Source: Bacteroidales bacterium
GTDB lineage: Bacteria > Bacteroidota > Bacteroidia > Bacteroidales > UBA3824
DNA length: 64,000 bases
Assembly (NCBI GenBank): GCA_017417315.1
Contig: JAFPZK010000078.1
Coordinates: forward strand, 62,001 to 126,000
Direction: 5' to 3'
The translations under genes and the position numbers were made by a program. The notes below the pieces were generated by a model. It saw only the letters and a list, made by a program, of their open reading frames with translations, did not search any database and was not told the origin of the DNA. Every line of letters starts with the position of its first letter. Positions within the stretch are counted from its first letter, which is position 1. This document shows positions 9,823 to 19,700 of the stretch, piece after piece.

Positions 9823-12096
9823 ATGAGATTTTTCGATAACCAACCCATACGAAACAAACTGTTTATCAGCCACATCGTTGTTATGTTGCTGACATCGGTA
9901 CTTATAACAGTTGCTGTCATAACTGTTCATAACCGGTATTTCAACACCCACATGACAGATAATTACAAAAATATCGCCGGAATATACGCGGAAAGGATAA
10001 GCCTTATCCTTGAAATGGGGACGTTGAAAGACATCAACAAACTGAAAATTTTGGAAAACAACGAAGAGTTTGACAACGTAAAAATTTTCAACCAGTCTGA
10101 CTCTTTAATAAAAGAGTTTAACCGTGGCAACATTAAGTGGAACACAGGCTCAAAAGTACAAAAATCAGAAAACGTGTACTTTGCAAATGACTCGTTGTAT
10201 GTCATCGAACCCATTATGTATGATAATGAGTATTTAGGCGTTATATACCTGAAAATTTCAAAAAAGACACACAACCTCATCGAAAACAAGTTTCTGATAA
10301 CCATCATCACAACGGCTGTGCTGATTGTTTTAGTGTTGATATTTGTCGTTATAAAATTACAGAAAAAACTCGCCGGACCTATCGTGAAACTCACCGAAAC
10401 CATCGAGGATATTAACGAAAATCAAAAATACGGCACAAAACTGCAAATCCCCAAAGGCAACGACGAAATCACTACGCTATACACGCAGTTCGACACAATG
10501 CTTGACATCATCAACAAGCGCGAAACCGAAAGAGACATCGCTAAAAAGAACGAACAGTTTACCTCCGAAATTTTCTCTCAGGTCAACAAATCGGCTTTTG
10601 ATGCGATAATCGTTACCGACAACCAAATGAAAATCAAATACTTCAACACGGCTGCCGAAAAACTCTCGGGCTATACTTTCAACGAGATAAAAGACACACC
10701 TTTTTATAATGTCTTTGTTCCGTTTAATTTGAGGGATATGTTTAAGAGCGAAATCGAAAAATTCCGCGCAACAGGCTCCTGCTCATTTACGGAAAAACCG
10801 TTTGAAACCTTGGCTGTCAACAAAAATAACGAAGTTTTCAATGCTGAAATTTCCGTAACCACATTCCTTTACGAAAACGGCAGAGGAAGTGCAATCACGA
10901 TAAAAGACATCACTGAAAGGAAAAAACACGAAGAAGAACTCATCGCGGCAAAGCAAAAAGCAGAAGAATCCGATAAACTTAAATCGGCTTTTCTTGCCAA
11001 CATGAGCCACGAAATCCGCACACCGATGAATGCAATTATCGGTTTTTCTGAATTGCTGACAAAACCCGGCAATTATGACAAACACAAAGAAAAATATCTG
11101 CAAATCATCAGCAGCAGCGGTAAAAGTCTGTTGAACCTTATCAACGACATCATCGACATCTCGAAAATTGAAGCGGGACAACTAAAAGTGAAAACGCAAA
11201 AAATCATGCTCAATCCCGTAATGAACGAGATTTTTATGTCGCAAAACCAAATCAACGACATGACCAACAAACCGTTTGAACTGAGAATGACAAAAGCAGT
11301 TGATTCGGAAGATTTTATGATTGAAACGGACGTTTTCAGGCTCAAACAAATTCTCAACAACCTCATCGGCAACGCAATGAAGTTTGTTGACAGAGGTTAC
11401 ATAGAGTTCGGATACAAATTCAATACGCCGGAGCAGTTGCTCTTTTACGTCAAAGATACTGGCGTAGGTATGCCGGCAGACAAATTGGATTTGATTTTCA
11501 AACGTTTCGGACAGATAGAGCAGAAAGACAATAAGAATCAAAGCGGCACGGGCTTAGGTCTTACGATTTCAAAGAAACTCACCGAACTTCTCGGCGGTGA
11601 AATGTGGGTAGAGTCTGTTGAAGGCGAAGGTTCGACGTTCTACTTCACACTACCTTACAACCCCGAACTTAACGTTGCTGACGAATACGGTGCTTCAACC
11701 ACCAACGGAGGTCCCGGCACTTTGGAAGGCAAAACGATTCTCGTTGCCGAAGACGAAGACATGAACATTATTTATATGCAAGAGGTTTTGGCAGAAACCA
11801 AAGCAAATGTTCTTTGGGCTAAAAACGGTGAAGAAGCCGTTAAAATAGCAAAAGAAAATCCGAACCTTGATTTGATTCTTATGGATATAAAAATGCCCGT
11901 TATGGACGGTTACACGGCGACAAAGAAAATCCGTGAGTTCAACAAAGAGGTTATCATTATCGCTCAAACGGCTTACGCGCTTACCGGCGAAAAAGAAAAG
12001 ACAATAGCCGCCGGTTGCAACTACTACATCACAAAACCGATTGAAGTAAAAATTCTAATGAATACTCTGTCAGGATTTTTAAATAGAAAAAAATAA
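9823..12096 (+). CDS. Hybrid histidine kinase: CHASE8-like, HAMP, PAS, HisKA, HATPase, receiver
   Basis: 757 residues from ATG 9823. An upstream in-frame ATG at 9763 would overlap the YfiR-like gene and add 20 residues without a signal-anchor character, so 9823 is preferred. TM helices lie at about 15-37 and 150-178, with a periplasmic domain of about 110 residues between them. HAMP (about 180-235) and PAS (about 250-375) follow. The HisKA H-box FLANMSHEIRTPMNAI has the phospho-acceptor H396. HATPase_c has N-box NNLIGNAMKF and G-boxes DTGVGMP and GTGLGL. A C-terminal receiver has phospho-acceptor D688 in LILMDIKMPVMDG. Phosphotransfer from H396 to D688 is expected; no HPt or output regulator lies in the operon. 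Last gene before a strong terminator. Confidence 0.9.
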   Translation: MRFFDNQPIRNKLFISHIVVMLLTSVLITVAVITVHNRYFNTHMTDNYKNIAGIYAERISLILEMGTLKDINKLKILENNEEFDNVKIFNQSDSLIKEFNRGNIKWNTGSKVQKSENVYFANDSLYVIEPIMYDNEYLGVIYLKISKKTHNLIENKFLITIITTAVLIVLVLIFVVIKLQKKLAGPIVKLTETIEDINENQKYGTKLQIPKGNDEITTLYTQFDTMLDIINKRETERDIAKKNEQFTSEIFSQVNKSAFDAIIVTDNQMKIKYFNTAAEKLSGYTFNEIKDTPFYNVFVPFNLRDMFKSEIEKFRATGSCSFTEKPFETLAVNKNNEVFNAEISVTTFLYENGRGSAITIKDITERKKHEEELIAAKQKAEESDKLKSAFLANMSHEIRTPMNAIIGFSELLTKPGNYDKHKEKYLQIISSSGKSLLNLINDIIDISKIEAGQLKVKTQKIMLNPVMNEIFMSQNQINDMTNKPFELRMTKAVDSEDFMIETDVFRLKQILNNLIGNAMKFVDRGYIEFGYKFNTPEQLLFYVKDTGVGMPADKLDLIFKRFGQIEQKDNKNQSGTGLGLTISKKLTELLGGEMWVESVEGEGSTFYFTLPYNPELNVADEYGASTTNGGPGTLEGKTILVAEDEDMNIIYMQEVLAETKANVLWAKNGEEAVKIAKENPNLDLILMDIKMPVMDGYTATKKIREFNKEVIIIAQTAYALTGEKEKTIAAGCNYYITKPIEVKILMNTLSGFLNRKK

Positions 12097-12109
12097 AAAA
12101 AAGTGTAAA

Positions 12110-12146
12110 AAAAAGAGGGGCTTTTTTTAAAAGTCCCTCTTTTTTC
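12110..12146. terminator. Bidirectional intrinsic terminator
   Basis: An inverted repeat (AAAGAGGGGCTTTT against AAAAGTCCCTCTTT) is flanked by A and T tracts. It sits between the convergent hybrid kinase and DUF5723/OmpA genes, so it can serve both. Confidence 0.8.
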
Positions 12147-12149
12147 ATT

Positions 12150-14390
12150 TTAATATTCTGCTTCTAATTCTACTCGTCTGTTCAACGCTCTACCTTTCGT
12201 GGTCTTGTTGTCAGCAACAGGTCTTGTATCACCGTAACCTTCTGCCGTAAGTCTGTGTCCGGGTATGCCGTGAATTATCAAATAATTCTTAACCGCATCT
12301 GCACGTTCTTTCGAAAGCGTCATATTCTTTTCTGGATTACCTGAACTGTCAGTATGACCTGAAATGATAAGTTTGTAATCAGGATTTTCAGTCATAACTT
12401 TTACAACCTGATCCAAAATCGGATATGACGAACGCAAAATCGTTGACTTGCCTGATTCAAACTGAATACCGTTCAAGGCTTTTTTGAAAATCTGTTTAAC
12501 TTCCTGTTTGATTTCAGGACAGCCGTTTACAGTGCCGTAGGTTTCAGGACATTTATCCAAATAATCAGGAACGCCGTCTTTGTCAGTGTCTAACGGACAA
12601 CCGTTTTCGTCAACTTTTGCCTCAGTAGGAGTATCAGGACAGCGGTCTTTATAATCGGGAACGCCGTCTTTATCAGTGTCTAACGGACAACCGTTTTCAT
12701 CAACAGCAACACCGTCAAGAGTTTCGGGACATTTATCCAAATAATCAGGAACACCGTCGCCGTCAGAATCCAAAAGACAACCGTCAGTATCAACAGCAGC
12801 ACTTTCGGGAGTGTCAGGACATTTGTCCAAATAATCTGCAACGCCGTCTTTATCAGTATCCAAAGGACAACCTTTTTCGTCAACTTCAACGCCTTCGGGT
12901 GTAGCAGCACACATATCCAAAGTGTCGGTTACGCCGTCGTTATCACTGTCAACAAAAACTTTTTCAATCTTGGTGTCAATAGGTTTCTCCTTGTCCTTCT
13001 TCTCTCTGCCCTTAAACGTCAAGCCCAAACCGAAGTTGAAACGGAAAAAGTTTGTATTAGAAGGAACTCTGTAATCGTCAACTTTTGCATACTTCAAAGA
13101 GCAGTTGTCAAAAGCAGCGTAAATATTCAACACTCCGGCAACAACGTTAAAACCCCAACCAATATTCGTCCAATGACCGTCAAACATAGAATAATTCAAC
13201 GTAAAAGACAATTTTTTGAACGGACGGAAATTAGCATTTGCGAAAATTTCCTCTTTCGGATTCTTTTTGTAGAAAGTAGTTCTCGAAACAAGTCCTAAAC
13301 CTATACGATCGTCCCACAAAGAATATTCACCGCCCAAATACATTTTCGGAGTAAGACCCGAAACATATTTATTTTTGCCGGAAAGTTTATAAACATTCTC
13401 AAAATCAGGCAAATCCTCAAAATCTTCCTCATTGAAATCGTATCTTACACCGTTGAAAACATAATCAGATTTGCTCTCTACAATATAAGTATAGTCAGTT
13501 TTCCAACTGATAAAACCGAGGTCAAGAACAGAGGCAGAAAGTTTTAACTGCGGCAACAACTGATAGTTAGCACCCAAGTCAACAGCAAAACCCGGTCTAG
13601 ATTTTATTTTCATATCTTGATCGGTGTCTACGTCTTTTATTCCGCCGTCTTCGTTTTCGGTAACCGTAATTTTGGGAACTGAGGCGTAAAGTTTGTAATC
13701 ACCCGAAAGTCTCCATTCGTCATCGTCGGCGTATGCTTTCAAATTGCTGAAATCCGTCCGCGCATTGGCTATACCGCCAAGATATTTCAAGTTGACACCC
13801 AACGAAAGTTTCTCGCCGAAAGGACGTGAATATCCGACACCGAACTCGCCCCAAACAGTTGAGTTAGCGGCTAATTTATTCAATCCGAGGTCATATCTTT
13901 CGCCTTCGTTCATGCCTTCAAAAGCAAAAGTGAAAACTTTTTCAGGGATATTACAGTATGCTTCGCCGCGTGCGCCGAGGTTAAAAGACAAATACCCCTC
14001 TTTCAATTTGAATCCGAAGTCCAACAAGTCAATACGGAAACTTCCGATAACTCTCTGACCGCCTTTTACGGCATCAAGAAATTTGTCAACACCGCCCGGA
14101 TTGTCTTTGTCGCAAAACAACAAGGTTTGTTTTTTTCCTTTAACGTTAACATTCTGAAAAACATCGCCGAAAACCAAATCCGAAACACCCGCTTCAACGC
14201 CTATTGTCGGAATCAAAGGTATAATACCGATATGAAATTTTCCGTAATACGTATTTGCGGGGTTAACAAGCCTCGACCTGTAATTATATTTGTCAAAAAA
14301 CAAAGAATTTGACAACTGCGCCTCTGCCTGACCGCTTAATGCAAGTGCCGCCATAGAACAAAGCGCAACTTTTTTGAAAATATTCTTCAT
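12150..14390 (-). CDS. Outer-membrane barrel (DUF5723-like) with thrombospondin type 3 repeats and OmpA domain
   Basis: 746 residues with a signal peptide (about 1-24, AEA before QLSNSLFFD). Residues about 25-480 form an aromatic-rich beta-strand region like the Bacteroidota DUF5723 barrels (YRSRLVNPANTYYGKFHIG near the start). Five Ca-binding TSP3 repeats of 30 residues follow (about 480-625; DTDKDGVPDYLDKCP type). An OmpA-like peptidoglycan-binding domain closes the protein (about 635-746; ISGHTDSSGNPEKN and RRVEL). The design anchors a barrel to peptidoglycan through a rigid calcium-dependent stalk. It is 14 bp downstream of a lipoprotein gene on the same strand, probably an operon. The barrel's substrate is unknown. 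Confidence 0.82.
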   Translation of the reverse strand: MKNIFKKVALCSMAALALSGQAEAQLSNSLFFDKYNYRSRLVNPANTYYGKFHIGIIPLIPTIGVEAGVSDLVFGDVFQNVNVKGKKQTLLFCDKDNPGGVDKFLDAVKGGQRVIGSFRIDLLDFGFKLKEGYLSFNLGARGEAYCNIPEKVFTFAFEGMNEGERYDLGLNKLAANSTVWGEFGVGYSRPFGEKLSLGVNLKYLGGIANARTDFSNLKAYADDDEWRLSGDYKLYASVPKITVTENEDGGIKDVDTDQDMKIKSRPGFAVDLGANYQLLPQLKLSASVLDLGFISWKTDYTYIVESKSDYVFNGVRYDFNEEDFEDLPDFENVYKLSGKNKYVSGLTPKMYLGGEYSLWDDRIGLGLVSRTTFYKKNPKEEIFANANFRPFKKLSFTLNYSMFDGHWTNIGWGFNVVAGVLNIYAAFDNCSLKYAKVDDYRVPSNTNFFRFNFGLGLTFKGREKKDKEKPIDTKIEKVFVDSDNDGVTDTLDMCAATPEGVEVDEKGCPLDTDKDGVADYLDKCPDTPESAAVDTDGCLLDSDGDGVPDYLDKCPETLDGVAVDENGCPLDTDKDGVPDYKDRCPDTPTEAKVDENGCPLDTDKDGVPDYLDKCPETYGTVNGCPEIKQEVKQIFKKALNGIQFESGKSTILRSSYPILDQVVKVMTENPDYKLIISGHTDSSGNPEKNMTLSKERADAVKNYLIIHGIPGHRLTAEGYGDTRPVADNKTTKGRALNRRVELEAEY
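12526..12954 (-). repeat. Tandem 90-bp repeats encoding TSP3 units
   Basis: Five in-frame units of about 90 bp encode DxDxDGVxDxxDxCPxTP-type sequences. Units share long near-identical stretches (for example the block AATAATCAGGAACGCCGTCT and its variants near 12550, 12650, 12740 and 12830), so copy number may change by slippage or recombination. Confidence 0.85.
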
Positions 14391-14404
14391 CGTAAAAAAA
14401 AATT

Positions 14405-15196
14405 TTAGTCAAAATTATTAATAAGAAATTTGCCGTTTAAATTACCCTTAACTTCAAACTTCAAAGAATCCGTAGCGCGGATTTCCTGAACTTTTTTCAT
14501 CTTGGACTTAATCACGAAATCTATTGTAAGCGCGTCGCCGGCTTTGAGAAGTTGCATATCGGAGTTGTCAAAATAAACTTCACCTTTTCCGCCGGTTTTA
14601 GCACTGAGTTTTACCTGTAATTTTTCATCATTCCAATGTTTTTGAATGATAGCGGGCTGAAACACTTCGGGCAAGGCTTTGCCTTTTTCCATAAGTTTTA
14701 CGGGCCTGACGTACATATCGCCCTCAAAAGGCCATTCGTTAGTGTAAGAAATTCTCAATTTAATTACACCGATAGAATCTACCGCACCGTTTTCATCGTC
14801 AAAAACGTCATTCAAATTAAAACCTTCAAGAACGTTGTTCATAACGATTTCCTGATCCAAATCTTTACCGTTTTCGTCCTCGACAAGCAATTTAATAGGC
14901 TGAGTATCAAAGTGATGCTTAATTATAAGTTCGTCAAGTGTAGCAGGATTGAACTTAATTTTTTCGGGTTTGCCGTCAACGCCTTCGATAGTGATTTCTT
15001 TATCTTCTTTGACACCGGCAATCGTAAAAAGGTCTTTGAAAGCAATTGCAGTGTGCATCAAAGGACCGTTAACACCCGTCCTGACAACAACATTGTCGGT
15101 GTTCAGGTCTTCTAAACTGTATTCTCCGTCTTTGCAGGAATTTATCAGCAGTCCCGCCGAAAGGAGAATTAACGGAATAATTTTTTTCATAAACAT
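14405..15196 (-). CDS. Lipoprotein of unknown function
   Basis: 263 residues from the first ATG; a second ATG six bases later (15190, MKKIIPL) is an equally good start. A signal peptide ends in the lipobox LINSC, so SPII processing and lipidation at about Cys21 are expected. The mature part is acidic and strand-rich, with no motif I recognise (VRTGVNGPLMHTAIAFKDLF after the N-terminus). Its gene ends 14 bp before the DUF5723/TSP3/OmpA gene on the same strand, so it may act with that envelope protein. It is divergent from the DUF3298 lipoprotein. No good TAnnTTTG box is obvious in the 117 bp between them for this direction. Function not assigned. Confidence 0.75.
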   Translation of the reverse strand: MFMKKIIPLILLSAGLLINSCKDGEYSLEDLNTDNVVVRTGVNGPLMHTAIAFKDLFTIAGVKEDKEITIEGVDGKPEKIKFNPATLDELIIKHHFDTQPIKLLVEDENGKDLDQEIVMNNVLEGFNLNDVFDDENGAVDSIGVIKLRISYTNEWPFEGDMYVRPVKLMEKGKALPEVFQPAIIQKHWNDEKLQVKLSAKTGGKGEVYFDNSDMQLLKAGDALTIDFVIKSKMKKVQEIRATDSLKFEVKGNLNGKFLINNFD

Positions 15197-15313
15197 TTGT
15201 TATTAATTTGTTAAAAAATAATGCGGTAAAATTAACAATTTTAAACCAAAAAATGTTAAACGGCAGTTTATTTATTTGTTATTTTTGTTGTTTATAATTA
15301 ATTGCTATTTATA

Positions 15314-16108
15314 ATGAAAAGAATATCACTTTTTTTAGTTTTGACGGCTGCATTAATTTTTTCGTGCAACCGTTCCAAAAAGGCTGACAAACAGTCAGAA
15401 ACGCTTATTTTTGATTGTGCGGAATTTGACACGACAGCTTTTCTTAGCACGGAAAACGACTCACCAAAATGCGAAATCAAAATCCGTCTTTTTTATGCCA
15501 AAGGTCCTAACGCTCATTTGATTAACGACTCTGTTCTTAATTCAGGCATTCTTCCCGAAGAAGAATTGAAACGGGGTGCCAAAAAGACCGTACCGAGAGC
15601 CGTCGAAATTTTCGCCCGTAATTATATAAAAGCGTATAAAAAAGAGTTCAAACAAGCCCAAAAAGACGACCCCGAGGCGATAATTTCAGAACAAGAATTT
15701 ACTTTGAACAGCAGTTACGGCTACGGCAAAGATAGTATAATTAATTATCAGGCAGATAGTTATTCGTTTTCGGGCGGCGCACACGGCATGACGTATTCCA
15801 TCGCGCTGAATTTTGACCCAAAAACCGGCAGACTTTTGACGATAAAAGATATTTTGAAATCGGGTTCAGAAGACGCCCTTTGTGAAAAAATAGTTGCAAA
15901 CATTGCCAAACAATACAACGTTTCGGGGCTTGACGGTTTGAAAGACAACGGCATTTTTGATATGTTTGACCCCTACATTCCGGAAAATTACGTTTTCGGC
16001 AAAGACACTCTGACTTTGATTTACGAGGCTGACGAAATAGGTCCTCATTCATACGGTCAGATAAAAGCAAAATTTGCTTACAAGGATATTGCTGAATTAT
16101 TGAATTAA
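15314..16108 (+). CDS. DUF3298/RsiV-type lipoprotein
   Basis: 264 residues from ATG 15314 (a TTG at 15302 in the same frame is not a likely start). The lipobox LIFSC puts the lipidated Cys near residue 18. The C-terminal part has the DUF3298 hallmark YSFSGGAHGMTYSIALNFD, then DPKTGRLLTIKDIL and a final strand set near FGKDTLTLIYEADEIGPHSYG. The same fold occurs in the Bacillus anti-sigma factor RsiV, where it binds lysozyme, but here there is no cytoplasmic anti-sigma region. Many Bacteroidota carry such lipoproteins, and their role is unknown. A possible TATTTTTG promoter element lies at 15280-15287. Confidence 0.8.
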   Translation: MKRISLFLVLTAALIFSCNRSKKADKQSETLIFDCAEFDTTAFLSTENDSPKCEIKIRLFYAKGPNAHLINDSVLNSGILPEEELKRGAKKTVPRAVEIFARNYIKAYKKEFKQAQKDDPEAIISEQEFTLNSSYGYGKDSIINYQADSYSFSGGAHGMTYSIALNFDPKTGRLLTIKDILKSGSEDALCEKIVANIAKQYNVSGLDGLKDNGIFDMFDPYIPENYVFGKDTLTLIYEADEIGPHSYGQIKAKFAYKDIAELLN

Positions 16109-16150
16109 AACCAAAACGGTCGGGATTTTTCCGACCGTTTTGGTTTAAAA
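16108..16150. terminator. Bidirectional intrinsic terminator
   Basis: A perfect 13-bp stem (CCAAAACGGTCGG at 16111-16123 against 16131-16143) is extended by AAA/TTT pairs, with a 7-base loop. It lies between the convergent DUF3298 gene and the toxin gene. Confidence 0.85.
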
Positions 16151-16483
16151 TTAAAAAATTGTCTGTTGTATCTTCTCGATAATTTCATCAAAATACGGTT
16201 GTTTAATCCGACTTATTTTTCTGATGACATCTCTTTCTATGTTTCCGACAATCAACTGACATTTGACATAACTTTTTTTTGCCATAGGTTTTGTAAGCAT
16301 ATCATCTGATAACTCATAACAATACTCCGGATTATAAGATTTTGATGAAATCATACACAAATATATTATGCCCTCATTTTCCTGCAACTCATTGTTAGAC
16401 ACAATGAGTGCAGGGTGAATTTTGAAAGTTCCGTCAGGAAACAAAAAATTTATTTCAACAATATCTTTCTGTTCGTATTTCAT
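16151..16483 (-). CDS. PemK/MazF-family endoribonuclease toxin (predicted)
   Basis: 110 residues. The pattern fits PemK/MazF toxins: an early beta strand (DIVEINFLFPDG), then IHPALIVSNNELQ in the place of the family's RPALVVSNN, a middle strand (IIYLCMISS) and YVKCQLIVGNIERDVIRKI in the place of the RLPSRLVD-type region. Such toxins cleave mRNA at short sequence motifs in the cytoplasm. The gene lies 3 bp after a small acidic/basic gene read in the same direction, the usual antitoxin-toxin order. It sits at the end of the alpha-2-macroglobulin gene. The cleavage specificity cannot be read from sequence. Confidence 0.72.
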   Translation of the reverse strand: MKYEQKDIVEINFLFPDGTFKIHPALIVSNNELQENEGIIYLCMISSKSYNPEYCYELSDDMLTKPMAKKSYVKCQLIVGNIERDVIRKISRIKQPYFDEIIEKIQQTIF

Positions 16484-16486
16484 AAC

Positions 16487-16735
16487 TTACAAGTATTTTG
16501 CAAAAAGTTTTGCTGCATTAACTTTTGATGTGTACAAAAAAGCCTCGCGTTCTTGTTCTTTTGTCCACTCATCATCTGTTTCGGTAACTTTTTTGCGTTG
16601 ATTCTGTTTTGTGCGCTTATTTCCGTTTACCAAATTATTGATAAATGCCCAAATTTTTTCTATGGTCTCGGCTTGTTTATTGTCGAGACCACAGAGCATT
16701 TGAATCGCAGAAAGTTGAAGTTCTGATGTAGTCAT
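16487..16735 (-). CDS. Putative antitoxin of the PemK/MazF-like pair
   Basis: 82 residues from ATG 16735 (MTTSELQLSAIQMLCGLDN). A longer reading from 16762 would overlap the alpha-2-macroglobulin end and is less likely. The N-terminal half is helical and resembles small Bacteroidota antitoxins (LSAIQMLCGLDNKQAETIEKI). The middle is strongly basic (NKRTKQNQRKK), and the C-terminus (EREAFLYTSKVNAAKLFAKYL) could be the toxin-binding tail. The assignment rests mainly on position upstream of the toxin with a 3 bp gap. Confidence 0.6.
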   Translation of the reverse strand: MTTSELQLSAIQMLCGLDNKQAETIEKIWAFINNLVNGNKRTKQNQRKKVTETDDEWTKEQEREAFLYTSKVNAAKLFAKYL

Positions 16736-16751
16736 ATTTTTGTTTTTTTTT

Positions 16752-19700
16752 CTATTCCACAACCTTTACTTTCTTTCCCTTTGTTTTGACAAAGATTTTG
16801 TTGTCGTCAAGTTTTTCGCAAATAACTCCCGGCAAGTAGAACTCGCCTTGATATGCTGCCACAAGCCGCGTTTTGAAAGTTATTTCACCCTTTGACCTCA
16901 AAGAGAAATAAGTGTATTTTCTATCGTCCCTGACATCGGTGTATTGTATCGAATAAGAAGACGGACGGTAATAATAATCATCATAATCCTCATCGTCGTC
17001 ATCACCGCTGCCGCTTTCCAAAATTGCATTGTCGATTTCCCAACCAGAAGCGAACATCTCCGTAATTACAAGATTATCAATGTATTCGCCCGAAGGATTC
17101 TTTATCGTTACGGCTGCCGTAAATTCTGTTCCTTGTTTTAAAGTCTCCGGCGAAATTACTTTGCCGTCATTGTCAAGATACTTGACCTGTGCCGTCAAAA
17201 CAGAACTTTCAGCCTTCTCATTACCCGCCTCAGGAATACCTTGATTTAAAATTTCAACGTAAAGTTGTCCCGAAGATTTATTGGTAAATTTCACTACTTG
17301 CTGACCTTCTGAATTGAATTTCAAATCATTAGAAACAAACAATTTTTCAGAATTAATTTCTTGCTGCGCTCCTGAATTGAAAGCGTAACTGCAAGTAATT
17401 TTAGAAGCCGGTTTATATTTCTCGAAATATTTTCCGAGCGCGAAAACCGACAAGGCTTCGTAGTTAAGCGGTGCCCAATAATATTCTGAATTAAGTTCGT
17501 CAGAAAGTTTTTTAGCAACTTCAAACGCCGTATTTTTATCATTCAAATCGCAGAGAACCAACAATTTAACGGCTCTGTCATAACCGCCTTTCTTAACAAT
17601 GGGGCTAAGCAGTTTTTTACCGGCATCGGCTTTTGAACTCAGGGCGTATGCTCCCGAAAGATAAATGATTGCCTCGTCGGTGAGGTTTTTCATTTGTTTC
17701 AAACGGTTCATCTGACCCGTTAACGCCTCGTTGCAAAGAGCCAAAGTATAAAGCCTATATGCCTGAATACCGTAACTTGCTGAATTATCGGGAGTCCAAC
17801 TTTCGGCTTTTTGCTTTTGATATTTTTTCCACTTGTCAATAAAATCTTTCTTAACGGCATAACCCGCTTTTTGAGCCTCGCACATAAAATGTCCGGCATA
17901 GTTAGTGATGTAAACGTCAGTGTAACTGTAATTTCGCCAGTAACTGAGACCGCCGCTTACCGACTGATAATCGTAAACTTTTTCGATTGCTCTTTTAATA
18001 ATGCTTTCGACAGTATCTTTCCGTCCGGCGGGCATATCAGACATTTTGCTTGCATACAAGAATGCCAAACCACGACTGGCAGTGCTGTAAAGCGATTCGT
18101 ATGGATAATTCTCCACTTCGGCAAGATGATAGTCAATGTTGAACGGCATAATTGCACCGACATTAATTTTACCCGTATTCGTATTTTTTCTGCCGATTGC
18201 GTCAAACGGAATTTCTACGGTCTGACCCTGTTCAATTAATTTTGAAATCGTCTGCTGAGATTTTACGTTAGGCTGACGGATTTCAACTTTAAGAGTGTAA
18301 TCAGATTTATAACTTCCCGAAGTTGCAGTAATTTCAATTTTTCCGACAGAGGGCAAATCTGAGGTTTCGAGTTCAAAATACGGACATTGTTCGCCTTTGC
18401 CGTCAAAAGTTAATTCTTTGACAGTCTCTCCTACTGCTTTGAAACCGTCAGAGGCTTTTATGCTGAGTTTTACGTCCTTAATTTTGTCTTCGCCGGTGAA
18501 AACCGTTACGGGCAGAGAGAATTTTTCTGACGTACTTAGCAATCTCGGCGTTGTCGCAAAAATCATCAGCGGCTTAGTTACGGTTACGGTTTTTTCAGCC
18601 GAGCCGAAAGCCTTACCGTTGCCGGCAACAACCATCGCCCTTACTGAACCGATATATTTCGGCATTTTGATAGTGTGAGTACGTTTTTGACCGGTGTAAG
18701 TAAAAGGTCCTAAAAATTTAACTACCGTTTCAAAATTGTTTGCCTTTGAGGATGACGAACCTCCGTTTTCATCGTCGCCGCCAATTGAAAATATCTTCTC
18801 AATTTTTCCGCCAAATGCGCCGATAACGTTGTCATACATATCAAAAGTCCTGATTTTAAGACTCGGGCGCGAATAAAACGTTTTCCAAGCATCAGGAGTT
18901 TTAAAATGCGTTAAGTCCAAAATACCGTCATCAACCAAAGCAATCGTGTAAGTCATTGTCTTTGAATCTTTTTCAGAAACCGTTATTTGAACATCACTTT
19001 CGGCTTCTATTTTGTCTGTCATCGTGATAACGGGTTGAAGTTTTGTCTTTTCATCTTCCACATTAACGGGCAAAACACCGTACATTCTTATCGGCAAATC
19101 GTTAACCGTTTGACCGTGAGGCTGTAACAAAGTTACAAAAACATAAACGCCCGGAACCATTTTTTCGTCAACCTTAAACTCAAATTCTGTGTTTCCGGCT
19201 TTTGCATTAATCCACTGATTTCTAAGCACTTTTGAAGAGGTTTCAATAGAAATCAACGCTCTTGAATCCTCCGGCGCGGGAATGTTGACTTTAACAGTTT
19301 CGCCTACGTTGTAAACTTTTTTGTCTGATGTAAGTTCCACAACGGTAGAGCCTTGCGAAAGCATCGGACTTCTGCCGAAACTGTCAGGCCAGTCCATAAA
19401 GAAAATTTCAGAAGCACAAACACCGTTTGTCATATCCACGACTTCAATCATATAACGTCCCCAATCAGGATATTGCGCCGAAAACTGAAATTTCGCTTTT
19501 CCGTTAATCATCAAAGTATCACCGCTAAGCACCTGAGAATCATAATCCGAAATATAATTGTCGGAATCATACCAATATTGCCATTTAAGTTTTATAAATC
19601 TGACGGCAATTTTATGCGGTTTTGAATCCAACTCGCCCTTGTTTGTAACAGCCACTAAATCAACGGTATAATTCTTATTAACTTCCAAACATCTGCCGTC

